Assembly: GCF_035514885.1 (NCBI RefSeq)
Contig: NZ_DATJCH010000024.1
Coordinates: 248,001 to 312,000, forward strand
Direction: 5' to 3'
Length of the DNA: 64,000 nucleotides
DNA from: Albibacterium sp035514885
GTDB taxonomy: Bacteria; Bacteroidota; Bacteroidia; Sphingobacteriales; Sphingobacteriaceae
Shown here: piece after piece, positions 33,586-42,501 of the stretch
Layout of the letters: every line of letters starts with the position of its first letter
Numbering within the stretch: the first letter of the stretch is position 1
Notes under the pieces: generated by a model
What the model was told of the DNA's origin: nothing
Database searches by the model: none
What the model saw: the letters and a program-made list of their open reading frames with translations, nothing else
Program-made: the position numbers and the translations under genes

Positions 33586-34770
33586 ATGTTAGAAGAAGAA
33601 ATTAAAGAATTAGCAAAGAAGAACTTCACAGAAGTACTTAATAATCGCAGACACCTGCATGCTAATCCTGAATTGTCTTTTGAAGAATATAATACTTCAT
33701 CTTTTATTAAAAGTAAACTCGATGAGCTTGGTATTAGCTATAAAAGTATGGCTAATACAGGCATCGTTGCATTGATTAAAGGAGATAAACCCTCTTCTAA
33801 TATTATTGCTTTAAGAGCAGATATTGACGCACTTCCAATTCAGGAAGTAGAAGGTCGTGAATATGGTTCTAAGAATCCGGGCGTCATGCATGCTTGCGGG
33901 CATGATGTACATACCTCGTCTTTATTAGGTACAGCTAAAATATTAACTCAACTAAAGTCCAAATTCGGAGGAACTGTTAAGCTTATTTTTCAACCGGGCG
34001 AAGAGAAGCTTCCTGGTGGAGCAAGTATTATGATTAAGGAAGGGGTATTAGAAGATCCGGTTCCTCAGGGTGTTATCGGTCAGCATGTTATGCCGTTTAT
34101 TGAAGTTGGGAAAGTGGGTTTTCGCTCTGGTAAATACATGGCTTCTTCTGATGAAATTTATGTGCGAGTAACCGGTAAAGGTGGTCATGCTGCCCAACCA
34201 CAGCAAAACATTGATCCCATTGTTATTACTGCTCATATCATTACTGCTCTTCAACAAATTGTGAGCCGGGTGGCTGATCCTAAAATACCTTCTGTTCTTT
34301 CCTTCGGAAAGGTTCGAGCTGATGGTGCTACAAATGTGATTCCGAATGAAGTTTATTTGGAAGGAACGTTCCGTACATTTGATGAGGACTGGAGAAAGCA
34401 AGCTCATCAAAAGATGAAAAGGATGGCTGAAGGAATGGCTGAAAGTATGGGGGCAACGTGTGACTTTGAAATTAGACACGGCTATCCTGTTTTGGTAAAT
34501 GAAGAAAAATTAACTGCTTCCGTTCGATCATATGCAGCCCATTTCCTTGGTGAGGAAAATATTGTTGATCTTGATCTTTGGTTAGCAGCAGAAGATTTCG
34601 CTTATTATTCTCAAAGTGCTCATGCATGTTTCTATCGATTAGGAACAGCCAATACTCCAAAAGGAATTACATCAGCGGTACATACACCTACTTTTGATAT
34701 TGATGAGAATGCATTGCAGTTAGGTACAGGATTAATGACCTATCTAGCTATAAAACAGCTTGGAAATTAA
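33586..34770 (+). CDS. M20-family amidohydrolase (N-acyl-L-amino acid / hippurate hydrolase type)
   Basis: A 394-residue zinc peptidase/amidohydrolase that frees amino acids from N-acyl conjugates. Metal-binding motifs: ALRADIDALPIQE near residue 82, MHACGHDVHTSSLLG near residue 102, FQPGEEKLPGG near residue 136 and, in the lid domain, GKGGHAAQPQQNIDP. I prefer the ATG at 33586 (MLEEEIKEL); a TTG at 33571 would overlap the SPOR stop by four bases and is not needed. The natural substrate cannot be read from sequence. Confidence 0.9.
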   Translation: MLEEEIKELAKKNFTEVLNNRRHLHANPELSFEEYNTSSFIKSKLDELGISYKSMANTGIVALIKGDKPSSNIIALRADIDALPIQEVEGREYGSKNPGVMHACGHDVHTSSLLGTAKILTQLKSKFGGTVKLIFQPGEEKLPGGASIMIKEGVLEDPVPQGVIGQHVMPFIEVGKVGFRSGKYMASSDEIYVRVTGKGGHAAQPQQNIDPIVITAHIITALQQIVSRVADPKIPSVLSFGKVRADGATNVIPNEVYLEGTFRTFDEDWRKQAHQKMKRMAEGMAESMGATCDFEIRHGYPVLVNEEKLTASVRSYAAHFLGEENIVDLDLWLAAEDFAYYSQSAHACFYRLGTANTPKGITSAVHTPTFDIDENALQLGTGLMTYLAIKQLGN

Positions 34771-34810
34771 TCCGGCTTATTTATAAACACAATTAATTTC
34801 CCTTTCTTTT

Positions 34811-36142
34811 ATGAATGAATTAGAAAATAATTTAGAGACATCCTCCAATTTTATCAGTCGATTTTCCTATGATTTACTTATAGAATGGGGAGTATCAAAA
34901 GATCAGGCAACACTGGTGAATTGTTTAGTCTTATTAGGTTCATTAATAGTCCTGATATTTATTGTTCTAAGCATTGTGCGGGCAATACTTAGGTTGATTC
35001 TCAATTATATAAGTAAATCTAAAAAGTTAAAATTCTTAAATTACCTTCGGGCACACCGGTTTGCGCATTATCTGGCATTAATTGCTCCGGTTAGTTTGGT
35101 TCGTGCCGGAATACCCATTGTATTTGAGAGTTTCCCGGCATGGATTAGACCCCTGTCATTGCTAACAGATGTATATTCTGTTTTTATGGTAGTTTCTATC
35201 ATTACTTCCTTTGTGAGAGCCTTGATCGATTCTCTAAAGGAATCAAATGATACATTCAAGTATCGACCAATGGAGAGTTATATTCAGGTAATGAATATTG
35301 TACTTTTCTTTTTCGGTGCTATCTTTATTTATGTCCGTTTCACTGGAGAGTCTCCTGTTGCATTCTTCGGAGTAGTGGGTGCAACATCAGCTATTTTATT
35401 ATTAATATTTCAGGATACAATAAAGGGCTTTGCAGCAAGTATACAAGTTACGACCAACGATATGGTTAGAATTGGAGATTGGATTACCATGCCCAAATAC
35501 GGTGCTGACGGAGATGTTTTGGAGATTACTTTAACTACGGTAAAAGTTCAAAATTTCGATAAAACCATTACTACGGTTCCAACCTACTCTCTCATTTCAG
35601 ATTCATTCAATAATTGGAGAGGGATGCAGCAATCGGGAGGCCGGCGAATTAAAAGATCGATAACTGTTAAACAGACATCCATTCGTTATCTTGAGGAAGA
35701 TGAACTGGATACTTTCAGGAAAATTAGAGGTATATCCGGTTATATTGATAAAAAACAATTAGAGATTGCAGAGCATAACGATAAATTAGGATTTGATAGA
35801 GACCTCCGCGTCAATGGCAGAAATTTAACTAACGCAGGTTTATTTCGTAAATATATTGAATGGTATCTCCTTACTCATCCAGGTATTAATAAGGATATGT
35901 CATTAATGGTTAGGCAATTAGAGCCAAGCAACAAGGGCTTGCCTTTTGAAATATATGCTTTCACTAATACGGTTATCTGGAAAGAATATGAAAATATTAT
36001 GTCAGATATTTTTGATCATCTGATAGCAGCAGTGATGTATTTTGATTTACAAATATTTGAAGATGTTGCAGGAAGTGATGCAGAAGCCTTAAAGTTACAG
36101 AATCCGATTTGGAGGGATATAATTCCAAGTAAGGAAAAATAA
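34811..36142 (+). CDS. MscS-family mechanosensitive channel (YbdG-like)
   Basis: A 443-residue membrane protein of the MscS superfamily, which relieves turgor under osmotic shock. Hydrophobic segments lie at about residues 37-57, 82-105, 118-140 and 160-180; the pore helix region is FFGVVGATSAILLLIFQDTIKGF near residue 190. The beta domain follows with IGDWITMPKYGADGDVLEITLTT near residue 220. The large C-terminal domain with the shape of YbdG rather than MscS itself makes a gated, small-conductance channel likely. It lies 40 bases downstream of the M20 gene. Confidence 0.88.
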   Translation: MNELENNLETSSNFISRFSYDLLIEWGVSKDQATLVNCLVLLGSLIVLIFIVLSIVRAILRLILNYISKSKKLKFLNYLRAHRFAHYLALIAPVSLVRAGIPIVFESFPAWIRPLSLLTDVYSVFMVVSIITSFVRALIDSLKESNDTFKYRPMESYIQVMNIVLFFFGAIFIYVRFTGESPVAFFGVVGATSAILLLIFQDTIKGFAASIQVTTNDMVRIGDWITMPKYGADGDVLEITLTTVKVQNFDKTITTVPTYSLISDSFNNWRGMQQSGGRRIKRSITVKQTSIRYLEEDELDTFRKIRGISGYIDKKQLEIAEHNDKLGFDRDLRVNGRNLTNAGLFRKYIEWYLLTHPGINKDMSLMVRQLEPSNKGLPFEIYAFTNTVIWKEYENIMSDIFDHLIAAVMYFDLQIFEDVAGSDAEALKLQNPIWRDIIPSKEK

Positions 36143-36167
36143 TTATCTTTACTTAGGAGGAAATACA

Positions 36168-38111
36168 GTGATAAAGCAAAGCACCATTGATCGGGTATTT
36201 GACACTATTCAGATAGAAGAGGTGGTTGGAGACTTCGTTGATTTAAAAAAGCGTGGTACCAATCTTCTTGGTCTTTGTCCTTTTCATAATGAGAAAACTC
36301 CTTCTTTTAATGTTTCAATAAGTAAAGGAATCTATAAATGTTTTGGTTGTGGAGAAGGCGGTCATGCTGTCGACTTTGTGATGAAGCATGAGAAATATTC
36401 CTATCCCGAAGCCATTCGCTACCTTGCTAAAAAGTATAATATTGAAGTAGAGGAAGATGAGCTAAGCGAAGAACAGCAGATTGTGAATGATCAGCGAGAA
36501 AGCCTTTTTATTGTAACCAATTGGGCGGCAGAGATATTTCAAAACAGTTTGTGGAATAGCAATGAAGGGAAAGCCATAGGTTTAAGTTATTTTAAGGAGC
36601 GCGGATATCGAGAGGATATTATTAAGAAATTTGAGTTAGGTTATTCTCCTGAAAGTTGGGATTACTTATATGCGAAAGCTGTACAAGCAGGGCATCAAGA
36701 AGAATATCTTGAAAAAACCGGCTTGATTATCAAGAAAGAAGGTGGTAAAACATACGATAGATTCCGGAGTCGTGTGATGTTTCCCATCCATAATCTTACG
36801 GGAAGAACATTAGGATTTGGAGGGCGGACACTTAAAACAGACAAAAAGGTTCCTAAGTATGTCAATTCTCCTGAAAGCGATATTTACCATAAATCGGCTG
36901 TTTTATACGGCTTATATTTTGCTAAGAAGTCGATTGTTACAGTTGATAATTGTTACTTAGTTGAAGGGTATGCGGATGTTATTTCCATGCATCAGGCAGG
37001 TGTTGAAAATGTAGTTGCTTCTTCGGGTACATCCCTTACAACGGAACAGATAAAGCTAATAGCCCGCTTTACGAAGAATGTAACCATGTTGTATGATGGA
37101 GATGCAGCAGGTATAAAAGCCTCTCTTAGAGGTACCGATATGCTTTTAAAGGAAGGGTTAAATGTTAAGGTATTACTCTTCAGCGATGGACATGACCCTG
37201 ATTCTTATATACAGAAGTTCGGCCCAAACTCCTTTCAGGAATACGTTCAGAAAAATCAGCAAGACTTTATTTCCTTTAAGACCCAGATTCTTTTACAAGA
37301 CGCAGGTAGCGATCCGATTAAGCGAGCTGAAGTTATTCGTGAAGTAGTTGAAAGTATTGCTCTGATTCCTGATCAAATCAAAGCATCTGTCTTCATACGA
37401 GATTGCAGTGTTAAGCTTGATATTGAAGAAAGGATTTTGATATCTGAGCTTAATAAAATGCGACTGCAGCAGTCAAGGAAGCATAACCCTCCACGCAATG
37501 AACCTTCATCGGACTTGCCACCAGATAATCTTTTTGATGATGGATTGCAGGAAGCAGGGAACCAATTGCCGGAAATCAATTCGAATGACTTACAAGAGCA
37601 AGAAATCATTCGCTTATTGTTGCATTATGGGGAGATGCCTGCAAGTTGGTTAGAGGAAAAGAGCTATCCGATAGCAATATTAATTTTATCCTCTTTGCAA
37701 GATGTAGAATTTACAGATCCTGCTGCGAAAAAGGTAGCTGATATTTATATTGACTATTTGAACCGACAGGAATTGCCCGAACAAAAGATATTTATAACCA
37801 ATGCAGATAAAGAGGTTTCCAATCTCGTTATCTCATTACTTTCTTCTCCCTATAATCTCAGTCCCAATTGGAATGACGATAAAAGGCAGATATATGTGAA
37901 ACAGGAAGTTGATAATTTAAAAGAGACCGTTTTAAAGGCTATCTTTAGAATGAAGAAGCGCAAAATTGACGAACGGATTCAGAAAGTCCGCGATGAGATG
38001 AAAGAAGAGACCAATCCGGAAAATATCGCTATATTATCACATAAATATCTTAAACTTAAGGAAGTAGAAAAGGATACTCTGACATTCTTAGGAACTGTCA
38101 TCAGCAAATAA
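36168..38111 (+). CDS. dnaG: DNA primase
   Basis: DnaG makes RNA primers for replication. The CHC2 zinc ribbon is CPFHNEKTPSF with CFGCGEGG (residues about 38-65). The TOPRIM catalytic core is near residue 260 (VEGYADVISMHQ and YDGDAAG), and the C-terminal part carries a helicase-interaction-like helical region. Length 647 is normal. The start is GTG at 36168, preceded seven bases upstream by AGGAGG (36155-36160), an unusually strong Shine-Dalgarno for Bacteroidota and the reason to accept the GTG. The stop overlaps the yraN start. Confidence 0.95.
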   Translation: MIKQSTIDRVFDTIQIEEVVGDFVDLKKRGTNLLGLCPFHNEKTPSFNVSISKGIYKCFGCGEGGHAVDFVMKHEKYSYPEAIRYLAKKYNIEVEEDELSEEQQIVNDQRESLFIVTNWAAEIFQNSLWNSNEGKAIGLSYFKERGYREDIIKKFELGYSPESWDYLYAKAVQAGHQEEYLEKTGLIIKKEGGKTYDRFRSRVMFPIHNLTGRTLGFGGRTLKTDKKVPKYVNSPESDIYHKSAVLYGLYFAKKSIVTVDNCYLVEGYADVISMHQAGVENVVASSGTSLTTEQIKLIARFTKNVTMLYDGDAAGIKASLRGTDMLLKEGLNVKVLLFSDGHDPDSYIQKFGPNSFQEYVQKNQQDFISFKTQILLQDAGSDPIKRAEVIREVVESIALIPDQIKASVFIRDCSVKLDIEERILISELNKMRLQQSRKHNPPRNEPSSDLPPDNLFDDGLQEAGNQLPEINSNDLQEQEIIRLLLHYGEMPASWLEEKSYPIAILILSSLQDVEFTDPAAKKVADIYIDYLNRQELPEQKIFITNADKEVSNLVISLLSSPYNLSPNWNDDKRQIYVKQEVDNLKETVLKAIFRMKKRKIDERIQKVRDEMKEETNPENIAILSHKYLKLKEVEKDTLTFLGTVISK

Positions 38112-38473
38112 TGGCAAAACATCTGGAAACCGGTCAAGTTGGAGAACTTGCTGCGTTACATTATATTGAAGATTTGGGATATAGAATCCTTGCTAAGAAC
38201 TGGCGCTATAAGCATCTTGAAGTAGATTTGATAGCTATGGATGGTCCTGTGCTTTTATTTATTGAGGTTAAAACTCGCCGAAGCTCTTCATATGGGCCGC
38301 CTCACGAAGCTGTAAATTATCGAAAGCAGCAACAGCTTGATCGCGCTGCAAACCTTTACATATCCTATATTAAGCATCAAGGAGAAATTCGCTTTGATAT
38401 TGTATCTGTTTTAATGGATAACTCAAATAAGCACGAGATCGAGCATATTAAAGATGCATTTTGGCCGGAGTAA
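38111..38473 (+). CDS. yraN: YraN family endonuclease-like protein (UPF0102)
   Basis: A 120-residue restriction-endonuclease-fold protein. The motif LFIEVKTRRSS near residue 56 and the earlier DLI (EVDLIAMDG) give the D...ExK pattern of the fold; the N-terminus GELAALHYIEDLGY is conserved in the family. Biochemical function is not settled; it is often near dnaG, rnhB or rsmI. Here it overlaps dnaG by one base (TAATG), indicating coupled translation. Confidence 0.9.
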   Translation: MAKHLETGQVGELAALHYIEDLGYRILAKNWRYKHLEVDLIAMDGPVLLFIEVKTRRSSSYGPPHEAVNYRKQQQLDRAANLYISYIKHQGEIRFDIVSVLMDNSNKHEIEHIKDAFWPE

Positions 38474-38545
38474 GGAATTTAATGCAGAAATAATTACTTT
38501 AGTATCCTAAATAGCCTCGGCTGCATTTTTAAAACAATCATTCTG

Positions 38546-39592
38546 ATGAAAAATATACTTTTTCTTTCTCTTCTTATATTCTTTTCTATTGCTGCCTGTA
38601 CAAGTCAAAAGAAATCAACCCGCATTTCGTTTTTAAGTCCTAAACCAGGGCTTGTAAGTTTAGGAGATACCATCAAATTGCAACTTGATATTCCTGAAGA
38701 CCAGGCAACAGATTCGGTATTGTACTTTGTAAACAATGAACCCATCAATAAGACTGTAGGCAACGAACCTGTATATTTCAATAGTAGTGCTCTTAGTTTC
38801 GGAGATCAGCTATTAACTGCAAAGCATTATGAAAAGGGAGCAGTAGCAGAAAGCAGTGTATCTGTAACGGTAGTTTCCAATAAAACTCCCATACAATATA
38901 GCTTTTCAGTCGTTAATACTTTTCCTCACGATGTAGGCGCCTACACGCAAGGCTTAGAATATCATGATGGAGTACTTTACGAAAGTACAGGATTGAATGG
39001 TGAGTCAAGCTTAAGAAAGGTAGATTTAAAGACCGGAAAGGTTCTTCAAGAGATTATGCTTCCTAAAGAGCTATTTGGTGAAGGTTTAACAATAGTAGAT
39101 GACCATATAATCCAGCTAACCTGGAGGGCAGGATTTGGAATAGTGTATGATAAGAACACGTTTAAAAAAATCAAAGAGTTTAGCTATCAGGCAAGTAAAG
39201 AAGGATGGGGATTGTGCTATGATGGTGAGAAATTATTTAAATCTGATGGTACCAGCCGAATTTACTTTCTGGACAAAAACACCTATGCAGAAACGGGTAA
39301 ATACATTGATGTGTACAATGATAGAGGACCTATAGATGCCATTAATGAGTTGGAATACATTGATGGAAAAATATTTGCCAATGTATATCAATCAGATAAA
39401 ATATTGATCATTGATCCTTTGACAGGACAGGTGGAGGGCGAGCTGAATATGATCGGTCTTCTTCCACAGAAAGACCATACACAAGATACAGATGTTCTCA
39501 ACGGTATTGCCTACGACCGTCAAAGCAAACGTATTTACGTTACCGGAAAGAAATGGAATACTTTGTTTGAAATTAAAATGTTAGAGCGGTAA
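38546..39592 (+). CDS. Glutaminyl-peptide cyclotransferase-like lipoprotein
   Basis: A 348-residue lipoprotein (SIAAC, Cys18) with a five-bladed propeller of the plant-type glutamine cyclotransferase family (PF05096): HDVGAYTQGLEYHDGVLYES near residue 130, then ELFGEGLTIVDDHI and WGLCYDGEKLFKSDG, and CTDVLNGIAY-like DTDVLNGIAYD at the end. Such enzymes convert N-terminal Gln to pyroglutamate, protecting proteins from aminopeptidases; in Bacteroidota this suits the many exported proteins whose signal peptide is cut right before Gln (AQ, FSQ and similar are common in this window). Confidence 0.85.
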   Translation: MKNILFLSLLIFFSIAACTSQKKSTRISFLSPKPGLVSLGDTIKLQLDIPEDQATDSVLYFVNNEPINKTVGNEPVYFNSSALSFGDQLLTAKHYEKGAVAESSVSVTVVSNKTPIQYSFSVVNTFPHDVGAYTQGLEYHDGVLYESTGLNGESSLRKVDLKTGKVLQEIMLPKELFGEGLTIVDDHIIQLTWRAGFGIVYDKNTFKKIKEFSYQASKEGWGLCYDGEKLFKSDGTSRIYFLDKNTYAETGKYIDVYNDRGPIDAINELEYIDGKIFANVYQSDKILIIDPLTGQVEGELNMIGLLPQKDHTQDTDVLNGIAYDRQSKRIYVTGKKWNTLFEIKMLER

Positions 39593-39599
39593 TATCTGG

Positions 39600-40343
39600 T
39601 TATTCCCTACTCAATTCAGGTATAACTAATTTTGGTAAAGTCGGAGCTTTTGGGCGACCATCTGCATTAAATTTTTCGAAAGCTCTCTTAATGTAACTAG
39701 TTGCATCGTACTCATTCCAGTTCTTTACTAAGCTGCTGGAGGGACGATAGATCAACATGAAATTAGTTAAGTCTTCATCTTTCAGGTCAGTTAAAGAAGC
39801 AACTAAAGATTTATTAAACTTTCGATCTACTGAAAGCTCTCCCTGTTCATAGTTTACATATTCCTGGAAGCGTCTTACTCGCTTACCTGTTTTTCCAAAA
39901 GCTTCATGAAGTGCCGAAATGGGATTAAAAATATAGGCCAGCACAGGTGGCTTTCCTTCATAATAGCTACCCTGTTTACGATAATCGTTCATCACACCTT
40001 GCAATTCTTGCTCTTTTGTTGTTCCATATACATTGACTGCCTTAAGCTCTGTAATTCCTTTTAAACGAACAACAATATCATCAGCTGAGGAGATAACAAT
40101 GTTTTGTTCATTATAACCTGTACTGGCAATCTTTAAAGTATCACCAATAATGCCTGCGATATTAAATATACCTAAGCCATCGCTTACTACAGACTGTTGT
40201 GTACGCAGGTTTGTGATTTCTGCATTACCAATTCGAACTTCTGTTGCATAATCTAATACCACCCCTCGCATCGCTTCTTGTCCAAACACAGTGTTAGGGA
40301 GTAAGAAACAAGCAATTATTATATATTTAATTAAACAATTCAT
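39600..40343 (-). CDS. Exported protein with carboxypeptidase-regulatory-like domain
   Basis: A 247-residue exported protein (signal peptide ending VFGQ) with an N-terminal CarboxypepD_reg-like beta-sandwich (about residues 22-100: MRGVVLDYATEVRIGNAEI, GIFNIAGIIGDTLKI, STGYNEQNI). The remainder has no recognisable domain; it contains a Tyr/Arg-rich stretch (KTGKRVRRFQEYVNY). Unlike receptors that carry this domain, no beta-barrel follows, so it is a stand-alone periplasmic or surface protein. It is convergent with the cyclotransferase gene. Function unknown. Confidence 0.65.
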   Translation of the reverse strand: MNCLIKYIIIACFLLPNTVFGQEAMRGVVLDYATEVRIGNAEITNLRTQQSVVSDGLGIFNIAGIIGDTLKIASTGYNEQNIVISSADDIVVRLKGITELKAVNVYGTTKEQELQGVMNDYRKQGSYYEGKPPVLAYIFNPISALHEAFGKTGKRVRRFQEYVNYEQGELSVDRKFNKSLVASLTDLKDEDLTNFMLIYRPSSSLVKNWNEYDATSYIKRAFEKFNADGRPKAPTLPKLVIPELSRE

Positions 40344-40454
40344 TTTCTGTAATATCGGGTAAACTTAGGTAAATCGCCACAAAGAATATGCTAAAAAATG
40401 TTAAAAGGGACTTTGATGTCTTTGTGGAAGCTTACAAAACAATAGAAATTAATT

Positions 40455-40462
40455 TATCTTTG
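40455..40462 (+). promoter_or_regulatory. -7 box just upstream of yicC
   Basis: TATCTTTG, a full match to TAnnTTTG, ends three bases before the ATG at 40466. A start site 5-7 bases downstream would make the yicC mRNA leaderless. Confidence 0.5.
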
Positions 40463-40465
40463 CGA

Positions 40466-41341
40466 ATGATTAAATCAATGACCGGATTCGGTACCGCAAA
40501 TTTCGACAATGAGCAAGGCCATTATGCTGTTGAAATTAAATCGCTAAACTCCAAGTTTTTAGAGCTAAGCCTTAAGATCCCAAAGGCATTTGCAGATAAA
40601 GAGTTATTCATAAGGAATGAATGTACCAGACTGTTAGAGCGTGGGAAAATTAGTATCAGTATTAGTGCAGAACAAAATGATTCAACTACATCTGCCGCAA
40701 CCATAAACAAACCTTTATTAACACATTACTTCAATGAATTGAAAGCTATTGCCGAGAGCTTAGGTACATCGCATGCAGATTTGTTAAAAACAGCTCTTAA
40801 TTTTCCTGATGTAGTTAGCTATAAAGAAGAAAAAGCAGACGATAAGGAGTGGGAAAAAGTTTATGAGGTTTTTTTATTGGCGGTTAAGGAGTTTCAACAA
40901 TTCAGAATGGACGAAGGGGCTGTTTTAAAAACAGACTTGGCTATGCGTTCTAATAAATTGTTGGAACTACTTAGTCACGTTGAAGCAAAGGAAACGACAC
41001 GTATACCTTTGATCCGTGAGAAACTGAGTCATTATCTTGAGGAAACTGTGGGTAAAGAGAATGTAGATAAGAATCGTTTCGAACAGGAGTTGATTTATTA
41101 TATTGATAAACTGGATATCACGGAAGAGAAGGTTAGACTAAGAAGTCATTGTAATTATTTTATTAAAGCCTTGGAAAGTGAAGATGCTAACGGAAAGAAA
41201 CTTGGCTTTATATCGCAGGAAATGGGACGTGAAATCAACACAATAGGTTCCAAGGCAAACAATGCTGAGATTCAGCAAACCGTTGTGCAGATGAAAGAGG
41301 AGTTAGAAAAGATCAAGGAGCAACTATTGAACGTTTTGTAG
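40466..41341 (+). CDS. yicC: YicC family endoribonuclease
   Basis: A 291-residue member of the YicC/YloC endoribonuclease family. It opens MIKSMTGFGTA, the family signature, so I start at the ATG at 40466; a frame open to 40388 has no family support and would span the promoter box. The C-terminal DUF1732 domain is clear near residue 225 (LGFISQEMGREINTIGSKA). It starts the yicC-gmk-nadD operon, two bases before gmk, an order common in Bacteroidota. Confidence 0.92.
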   Translation: MIKSMTGFGTANFDNEQGHYAVEIKSLNSKFLELSLKIPKAFADKELFIRNECTRLLERGKISISISAEQNDSTTSAATINKPLLTHYFNELKAIAESLGTSHADLLKTALNFPDVVSYKEEKADDKEWEKVYEVFLLAVKEFQQFRMDEGAVLKTDLAMRSNKLLELLSHVEAKETTRIPLIREKLSHYLEETVGKENVDKNRFEQELIYYIDKLDITEEKVRLRSHCNYFIKALESEDANGKKLGFISQEMGREINTIGSKANNAEIQQTVVQMKEELEKIKEQLLNVL

Positions 41342-41342
41342 T

Positions 41343-41933
41343 ATGGAAGAAGGTAAACTTATAATATTCTCAGCTCCTTCAGGAGCAGGTAAGACCACGA
41401 TCGTTAAACATTTACTAGGTAAGTACCCAGATAAATTATCTTTTTCAATTTCAGCGAGTACCCGTCAGGCACGTAGCAATGAAGTAGATGGGAAAGACTA
41501 TTATTTTATTTCCAAAGAGGCTTTCCTTCACAAAATTGCTCACCAGGAGTTTGTTGAATTTGAAGAAGTATATTCTGGAACTTTTTATGGAACCCTACGC
41601 TCTGAAATAGATAGAATCTGGGCAAGTGGAAAAATCGTTATATTTGATATTGATGTTATTGGTGGATTGCGGTTAAAAAAGAAGTTTGGTAAGCAGGCAC
41701 TGGCAATCTTTGTTCAACCACCATCGCTTGATGTATTAATACATCGTTTACGTTCCAGAGGAACTGATAGTGAGGATAAATTGATGGAGCGCATTGCAAA
41801 GGCAGATAAGGAATTAAAATTCTCAAGTGAGTTTGACATCATTCTTGAAAATGATAACCTTGGAGATGCATGCATTCAGGCAGAAAAGCTCGTAGAGGGT
41901 TTTTATACAAACAAGTTAGTAGTCAATGAGTAA
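41343..41933 (+). CDS. gmk: Guanylate kinase
   Basis: Gmk phosphorylates GMP to GDP. The 196-residue protein has the P-loop FSAPSGAGKTTIVKHL near residue 8, the GMP-binding signature SASTRQARSNEVDGKDYYFI near residue 38, and VEFEEVYSGTFYGT. Normal length. It follows yicC by a single base and overlaps nadD by eight bases, so it sits in the middle of a tight operon. Confidence 0.96.
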   Translation: MEEGKLIIFSAPSGAGKTTIVKHLLGKYPDKLSFSISASTRQARSNEVDGKDYYFISKEAFLHKIAHQEFVEFEEVYSGTFYGTLRSEIDRIWASGKIVIFDIDVIGGLRLKKKFGKQALAIFVQPPSLDVLIHRLRSRGTDSEDKLMERIAKADKELKFSSEFDIILENDNLGDACIQAEKLVEGFYTNKLVVNE

Positions 41934-42501
41934 AGTAGGTTTGTTCTTTGGGTCTTTTAATCCCATTCATGTCGGTCATCTGATAATTGCCAATTACATG
42001 GCTAATCATTCAGATTTATCCGAGGTGTGGTTAATGGTATCTCCTCACAATCCTTTAAAGAAAAAAGACAGCCTTGCAAATATGTACGACCGTCTTGAAA
42101 TGGTTAATCTGGCACTTGAAGGCACAGAAAATATAAAAAGCAGTGATTTTGAATTCAGACTTAAGCAACCCTCCTATACGATTGATACTTTAACCCATTT
42201 AAAAGAACGTTATCCTCAAAAGGAATTTGTTCTGATCATGGGTTCCGATAATCTGGTGAGTTTAAAGAAGTGGAAAAATTATGAGATTATTCTTCGCGAT
42301 TATCATATCTATATTTATCCACGGCCAGATTTCTACGACGAGGAAATGGCAAAACATCCATCCATCACTATTACTCAAACACCCTTAATGGAATTGTCCT
42401 CTACTTTCATCCGCAAGTCGGTGGCAGCTAATAAAAACATAAAGTACTTTTTACCCGATGCGGTAATAGATTTTATCGACAAAAAAGGTTTGTATCGTTA
42501 A
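41926..42501 (+). CDS. nadD: Nicotinate-nucleotide adenylyltransferase
   Basis: NadD adenylylates nicotinate mononucleotide in NAD synthesis. The 191-residue protein starts at the nucleotidyltransferase motif LFFGSFNPIHVGHLIIA and keeps the second motif SSTFIRKSV near residue 163. VSPHNPLKKK near residue 38 is the substrate-side loop. It overlaps gmk by eight bases and is convergent with the monooxygenase gene, overlapping its stop by four bases. Confidence 0.95.
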   Translation: MSKVGLFFGSFNPIHVGHLIIANYMANHSDLSEVWLMVSPHNPLKKKDSLANMYDRLEMVNLALEGTENIKSSDFEFRLKQPSYTIDTLTHLKERYPQKEFVLIMGSDNLVSLKKWKNYEIILRDYHIYIYPRPDFYDEEMAKHPSITITQTPLMELSSTFIRKSVAANKNIKYFLPDAVIDFIDKKGLYR

